The notes under the pieces: model-generated
Told to the model about the DNA's origin: nothing
Seen by the model: the letters and a program-made list of their open reading frames with translations, nothing else
Database searches by the model: none
Source of the DNA: JBILVQ01 sp044370375
Lineage (GTDB): Bacteria > Bacteroidota > Bacteroidia > UBA4408
Length of the DNA: 10,212 bases
Reading direction: 5' to 3'
Assembly: GCA_044370375.1 (NCBI GenBank)
Contig: JBILVQ010000108.1
Span: 1-10,212 of the forward strand
Shown: piece after piece, positions 6,105 through 10,212 of the stretch
Layout of the letters: each line of letters begins with the position of its first letter
Numbering within the stretch: position 1 is the first letter of the stretch
Program-made: the position numbers and the translations under genes

Positions 6105-7355
6105 ATGAGACTCGCGCTTTTTATTACCCGCAGGTATTTTGTAACAAGGCGCTCTTTCAATGTCATTAACCTGATTACCTACATCGCCTCACTAGGCGTA
6201 ATGGTAGGTACCATGGCCCTCATCGTGGTGCTGTCCGTTTTCAATGGCTTTGAACAATTGATTGTTTCCTTGTACGGAACATTTGATGCCGACTATCAGG
6301 TAAAAAGCGTGAACGCGCAATCGATTCAATTAACCGAGGCTCAGGAAAAGAGAATTTTACGCATTCCGGGCGTAATTGCTCTTTCTCCGGTGATTGAGCA
6401 AAATGTGCTTGTGAAATATGCCGACAGGCAATACTTCGCAACTCTGAAGGGTATCCATCCTGAATACTTCCGTCAGTTACCAATGAGCAAAAATTTATTC
6501 GATGGGCAGGCCCATTTGGGGAATGATAAAATGGTGTATGCATCGGTTGGAAGAACCATTGCAGGCAATTTAGGTTTGGCCCTGATGGATCAGTTTGAGC
6601 CATTACTAATTTACGCAGCCAACAAAGAGGCCGATCCATTGGCATTGGATCAAAGCGGTGCTTTCTTTGTAAGACCTGTAAAGGCTGGTTCCGTATTTTC
6701 TGTACAGCAAGATGTAGATAGCAAATATATTCTGGTGCCTTTAACATTTGTACAGGACTTGCTTCAAAGTGAAAAAATAAATTATTCATCGGTAGAAATC
6801 ATTTGCAGCGAAGAAAGCAAGGAGGATGACATAAGGGCTGCTCTGGCAGGGATTTTCAGGCAATCGGTGGCCATCAAAAATAAGTTTGAGCAACATACCC
6901 TGTTGTATCAGATAATGCGAACAGAAAAATGGGCTGTATTTTTCATTTTGTTATTCATTTTAATTGTTGCCTCGTTTAACATCGTAGGTTCATTGACCAT
7001 GCTATTGGTTGAAAAGCAAAAGGACCTTGCAGTGATGAAAAGCATGGGGGCAGATACATCGCTGCTTAAACGAATTTTTATTACCCAGGGAATGCAAATA
7101 ACATTAAGCGGAATAATACCTGGGCTATTGCTGGGATTGCTGATTTGTGTTCTTCAACAACAATACGGTTTTATTTCCTTGGGTGAAAATGGTTCTTTTG
7201 TAGTGGATGCTTATCCGGTACAAATACAAACAGCAGATGTTTTTCTAACTGCCTTGGCAGTATTGCTGGTAGGTTGGCTCGCCTCTTTGTATGCCGTAAG
7301 AGGCTTTAGTAAAATGGAGGAAAATGGATTGAGCAGGTGGTTGAAGGGGGAGTAA
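6105..7355 (+). CDS. LolC/LolE-type ABC transporter permease (FtsX-like family)
   Basis: The product has 416 residues, typical of LolC/E. This family works with the LolD ATPase to extract lipoproteins from the inner membrane and hand them to the periplasmic carrier. A first membrane helix at about 21-48 follows the short RRSFNVINLITYIAS element. A large periplasmic domain (about 50-270, MacB-type) comes next. Three C-terminal helices follow at about 276-300, 325-348 and 376-397, with the conserved cytoplasmic EKQKDLAVMKSMGA coupling loop at 303-316 that meets the ATPase. No ATPase gene lies in the window, so lolD must be elsewhere. The ATG follows the methyltransferase stop by three bases with a weak GGAAG six bases upstream. 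A LolCE-like single-gene form or another FtsX-family exporter are the alternatives. It could serve lipoproteins such as the one encoded at 3200-3592. Confidence 0.9.
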   Translation: MRLALFITRRYFVTRRSFNVINLITYIASLGVMVGTMALIVVLSVFNGFEQLIVSLYGTFDADYQVKSVNAQSIQLTEAQEKRILRIPGVIALSPVIEQNVLVKYADRQYFATLKGIHPEYFRQLPMSKNLFDGQAHLGNDKMVYASVGRTIAGNLGLALMDQFEPLLIYAANKEADPLALDQSGAFFVRPVKAGSVFSVQQDVDSKYILVPLTFVQDLLQSEKINYSSVEIICSEESKEDDIRAALAGIFRQSVAIKNKFEQHTLLYQIMRTEKWAVFFILLFILIVASFNIVGSLTMLLVEKQKDLAVMKSMGADTSLLKRIFITQGMQITLSGIIPGLLLGLLICVLQQQYGFISLGENGSFVVDAYPVQIQTADVFLTALAVLLVGWLASLYAVRGFSKMEENGLSRWLKGE

Positions 7356-7452
7356 AGGTTATGGTTGCGCGGATTTAAAATTTATAGGCGGATTTGTAAG
7401 GGAGGGTCACATTTAACCTAAAGGATGAATTTCTTCCAAATGTTAAAAATTC

Positions 7453-7482
7453 TTGTTTTTCAAAAAAATATTAATAACTTTA
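7453..7482 (+). promoter_or_regulatory. Promoter of the large beta-helix secreted protein
   Basis: TTG at 7453-7455 and TAACTTTA at 7475-7482 are 19 bases apart; only the last base of the TAnnTTTG box differs. Transcription would begin near 7488, giving an A/T-rich leader of about 20 bases (CAACAATAAATAAG...) before the ATG at 7508. The rest of the gap 7356-7452 holds no convincing terminator. Confidence 0.6.
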
Positions 7483-7507
7483 CCTCAACAATAAATAAGT
7501 TAAAATT

Positions 7508-10212
7508 ATGTTACCAAATATTTCATCTTCACTTTTCAGGTTTGTAATTGTCTTAATCTTTACCCTGAATTTTATTGTAGTTAATGCACAAAGCCATTTT
7601 GCTTGCTCCAACGCAAAATTATTCACCGGAGTTACTTTTTTAGATACTGCAGAAATGAACTATAATCAGGAAAATTATTGGTACACTTTTCCTGCTGATT
7701 CAAATAGTTTTGGACTTACTATTCATAAATTGACAGGAGGATGCCCCCAACCGGGCGAACTCTTTTCATTTTCTTTATTTAGGGATTCTTGTTCATCTCT
7801 GATTTTGGTTGACGATACAATTTTAGGTAGCAATATTTTTTCATTTGAATGGGCATTAAATGGAATTGGAATTTCAGGAGGCGACTTTTTTTTAAAAATT
7901 AAGCGGCAAATGGATACAACCTGTTTTGGTTGCAATATAGGACAACTAAGGTACCTGATTGAATTTAACTTTGGAGGATTTATAGGATATAGGGGTGGAG
8001 GGGTACCAGCCAATCCCTCTGTAGCTTATTGTAACAATATGGTTGCAAACCCTAGTTTTGAGGAAATGAATCCGGCAATTGTGGATTCTACTTTCCCTGG
8101 GGTTAATTTGAGTTCGAATCAAATTACTTCTTGGACTCCAATAACAAACACACCTGATTACTTTAGTTACCTAAGCACCACGGTTTCGAATTTTAATGCC
8201 TCTGGAAATTTTACCATTCCGGGAGGACTTTTTGATGTTCCTGCAACGCTTGGAACATTTCCCGGTTCTGGATTTGGCAATATAGATACTGCTTACATTG
8301 GGATTGCTGCCAATTGGAATACCGGAAATCAAATTTCTTATCGGGAAAGAATCAGAGGTTTATTAACCGGACCACTCGATAATGGAAGAGTTTATATTGC
8401 ATCATTCAATGCTTCCCTTTGCAATGCTTCTGATTTTTCTACCAATACACTTTATTTGAGTGTTTTAAATTTAGGATTACAAGTTCGTGCCAAAGTTTAC
8501 CCTCTTGCCCCTATCAACAATCCTGGAAACTGGGAATCTGTTTCTAATGCTTTTGTAGCCAACGGTACTGAAAGCCTTATTGTCATTGGCTATGAAGATA
8601 GTTTGGGATCTTTTCAAAATCATGTCAATCTCGATACTATACCCGGCTGGGATAGATTATGTTATTACTTTATAGATCATGTATCTGTTAGAAGACTTGC
8701 CAATGCGGGGCGCGACACAGCAGTTTGTACGATGGATACAATTGTTATTGGAGAAACTTGTTCAGGAATTCGTGACGTTAACTATTCCTGGAGTCCGGGC
8801 CAGTATTTAAATGACGCTACAATTGCTTCCCCAACCTTACTTTTTGTTCCTCCAGGGCTCACAGAATTCGTGGTTACCTCAACCTTTATTAATCAATTTG
8901 GCGACACGCTAATGGATAGGGACACTGTGCTTATTTTTGGACATGATACTTGTTGTCGAAGTTATGCCCAGCAAATTTTCTCTGGACCAATTAACTCCTC
9001 GAGTTTGACTGCTGGCCAATTAAACGGAACGGTTAGTTATTTTGCAGAAGATTTTATCATCAACAGTAATTACTCGGTAACTGGTGCTGAAATTGTAATG
9101 GCGGCAGGAAAAAGAATAATAGTCAATAACAACGCCATACTAACCCTTAATACAGATGTTTACGTTCATGCCTGCGATTTCATGTGGAGGGGAATTAGAA
9201 TCCTTCCGCAAGGTAGTTTAAGGCTCTCTCGTGAAATTTATATCGAAGATGCCGACACTGCCATTTTCTCAATAAACGGAGGAAATTATCATGCAGTTAA
9301 TGGGGTTTACTTAAATAAGAATTTTATTGATATCTATTGCAATCAGTTGCTAAGTACTGTACATTCAGGTGTTCTTGACGGAAATGTTTATTTTGATTGC
9401 CAAAATGGATTATCGCCATTTACATATGCAGATGAGGGATTGCGACCTCCAAGAATGAAGCACAAATCTTATATAGCCATTGAAAGCCTAGATGTTATGC
9501 GTTTGAATGTAGGTGGCTTTGCACAACCGAATTATTTCAGCAATCACGATTATGGAATTGCGGTTAAAAACGGTGGACTAAATGCATTCAATAATTCTTT
9601 TGCCAAAGTTAACGATTTTCTAATTGACTCGACTAAAGTAAACCCAAATTTTGGTTCTGCACCACATGGCACCAGTATACATGTTTTTGATACTCAAAAT
9701 GCCGGAATAGGACCTATATCACCACACCTTTCTATCGGAGTTCCGTTGCTGACTCCCGGAAATTTGACAGTTCCTAACTTCTTTGATAGAGGGCAAAGGG
9801 CCATTCAATTATCCTACCTACGCAATGTGGACAAGATTTATATCCGCAACAATCAAATCTCAGAAATGTCGCAGTTTGGGATTGAAGGAAACGATCTCTC
9901 TGAATGCTTTGGATTTATAGATTCAAACCGGATTGATAATGTTTCATGGAATGGAATTTTTATGTTTGAAATTACCAATTCTAATCCCTTTCCATGGTTT
10001 GTAACCGGCAATGAAATAACCAATACCGGTGGAATTGGAGCATCTTGTGGTATTGCTTTGTCGGAAATCAACTACACAGGTTCAGCCACTTTGAATCCTA
10101 TAATTAGCACCTCCAGAAACCGAATAACTGACCTTCAGCGAAGTTTCTATCTAAGTAATGCTTCACACCTATGGGTCTATTCAAATCTAATCAACTGCAA
10201 GCAAACCAATTC
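7508..10212 (+). CDS. Very large secreted protein with CBM-like, PKD-like and beta-helix regions (3' end outside window)
   Basis: The frame is open for 901 codons from the ATG at 7508 to the right edge. Residues 1 to about 29 form a signal peptide (hydrophobic FVIVLIFTLNFIVV, ending NAQS). Residues about 30-170 hold several Cys and match nothing I recognise. From 179, VANPSFEEMN then TPDYFSYL, IGIAANW, YRERIRGLLTGPLDNG and RVYIASFNASLC follow a carbohydrate-binding-like domain common in Bacteroidota surface proteins. Residues about 399-476 (NAGRDTAVC...VNYSWSPGQYLND...DTVLIFG) are a PKD-like Ig domain. After DTCC, from about 533, AGKRIIVNNNAILTLN, HACDFMWRGIRI and repeated Asn/Ile/Gly-rich strands (IYIRNNQIS, IDSNRIDNVSWNGIFM, TSRNRITDL) indicate a right-handed beta-helix. 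A T9SS sorting domain downstream is expected but unseen. Likely an adhesin or glycan-interacting surface protein. The start is supported by the signal peptide and the promoter. Confidence 0.85.
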   Translation, partial: MLPNISSSLFRFVIVLIFTLNFIVVNAQSHFACSNAKLFTGVTFLDTAEMNYNQENYWYTFPADSNSFGLTIHKLTGGCPQPGELFSFSLFRDSCSSLILVDDTILGSNIFSFEWALNGIGISGGDFFLKIKRQMDTTCFGCNIGQLRYLIEFNFGGFIGYRGGGVPANPSVAYCNNMVANPSFEEMNPAIVDSTFPGVNLSSNQITSWTPITNTPDYFSYLSTTVSNFNASGNFTIPGGLFDVPATLGTFPGSGFGNIDTAYIGIAANWNTGNQISYRERIRGLLTGPLDNGRVYIASFNASLCNASDFSTNTLYLSVLNLGLQVRAKVYPLAPINNPGNWESVSNAFVANGTESLIVIGYEDSLGSFQNHVNLDTIPGWDRLCYYFIDHVSVRRLANAGRDTAVCTMDTIVIGETCSGIRDVNYSWSPGQYLNDATIASPTLLFVPPGLTEFVVTSTFINQFGDTLMDRDTVLIFGHDTCCRSYAQQIFSGPINSSSLTAGQLNGTVSYFAEDFIINSNYSVTGAEIVMAAGKRIIVNNNAILTLNTDVYVHACDFMWRGIRILPQGSLRLSREIYIEDADTAIFSINGGNYHAVNGVYLNKNFIDIYCNQLLSTVHSGVLDGNVYFDCQNGLSPFTYADEGLRPPRMKHKSYIAIESLDVMRLNVGGFAQPNYFSNHDYGIAVKNGGLNAFNNSFAKVNDFLIDSTKVNPNFGSAPHGTSIHVFDTQNAGIGPISPHLSIGVPLLTPGNLTVPNFFDRGQRAIQLSYLRNVDKIYIRNNQISEMSQFGIEGNDLSECFGFIDSNRIDNVSWNGIFMFEITNSNPFPWFVTGNEITNTGGIGASCGIALSEINYTGSATLNPIISTSRNRITDLQRSFYLSNASHLWVYSNLINCKQTN

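Noticed and set aside
6241..6789. A 182-codon open frame on the minus strand inside the permease gene.
   Set aside because: The plus strand encodes a well-supported LolC/E-type permease across the whole stretch. The reverse product is compositionally odd and matches nothing.
7356..7452. Possible terminator after the permease gene (AGGTTA near 7356 and TAACCT near 7418).
   Set aside because: The arms are only six bases, about 50 bases apart, and no T-run follows directly.
7886..7898. T8A5 run inside the large secreted gene, as a possible programmed frameshift or phase-variation tract.
   Set aside because: The frame is intact through it and no overlapping alternative frame is used. A run of eight is modest for AT-rich coding DNA.
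7723..8013. A 96-codon minus-strand open frame in the large beta-helix protein gene.
   Set aside because: It is antisense to a continuous 901-codon frame with signal peptide and recognisable domains. A similar frame at 9853-10071 is rejected for the same reason.

Overview
The window looks like a chromosomal piece of a Bacteroidota bacterium; I cannot name the genus. Four things point there. Promoters have the phylum's TAnnTTTG -7 box with a TTG-type -33 box 19-20 bases upstream, and strong Shine-Dalgarno sites are absent. Two very large exported proteins are built from modules typical of type IX secretion (T9SS) cargo. A lipoprotein has an acidic stretch just after its cysteine. The gene set (RbfA, MarC, RNase HI, DUF2490, VTC-domain protein) matches the phylum. 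I see no rRNA, tRNA, CRISPR array, insertion sequence or phage gene.

Layout, left to right. (1) Bases 1-1561, minus strand: a large secreted protein, open at the left edge, carrying at least three tandem copies of a carbohydrate-binding-like module, with its own promoter. (2) Bases 1672-3592, minus strand: a tight three-gene operon of small lipoprotein, VTC-type (triphosphate-tunnel fold) cytosolic protein and DUF2490 outer-membrane barrel. Both junctions are one-base stop/start overlaps, and a candidate terminator follows. (3) Bases 3655-4709, minus strand: a MarC-family membrane protein followed by RNase HI, again with a one-base overlap. (4) Bases 4944-7355, plus strand: rbfA, an uncharacterised SAM-dependent methyltransferase and a LolC/E-type ABC permease, closely spaced. 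The divergent promoters of blocks 3 and 4 lie in 4710-4943. (5) Bases 7508-10212, plus strand: a second very large secreted protein with a Cys-bearing N-terminal region, a carbohydrate-binding-like domain, a PKD-like domain and the start of a beta-helix, open at the right edge.

Housekeeping functions (ribosome maturation, RNA:DNA hybrid removal, lipoprotein release from the inner membrane) therefore sit between two surface/secreted giants. The most intriguing unit is the lipoprotein-VTC-DUF2490 operon. It pairs a predicted cytosolic phosphate-polymer or triphosphate enzyme with two predicted envelope proteins, and the membrane partner often found beside bacterial VTC genes is not in the window. 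No intergenic stretch exceeds 300 bases.
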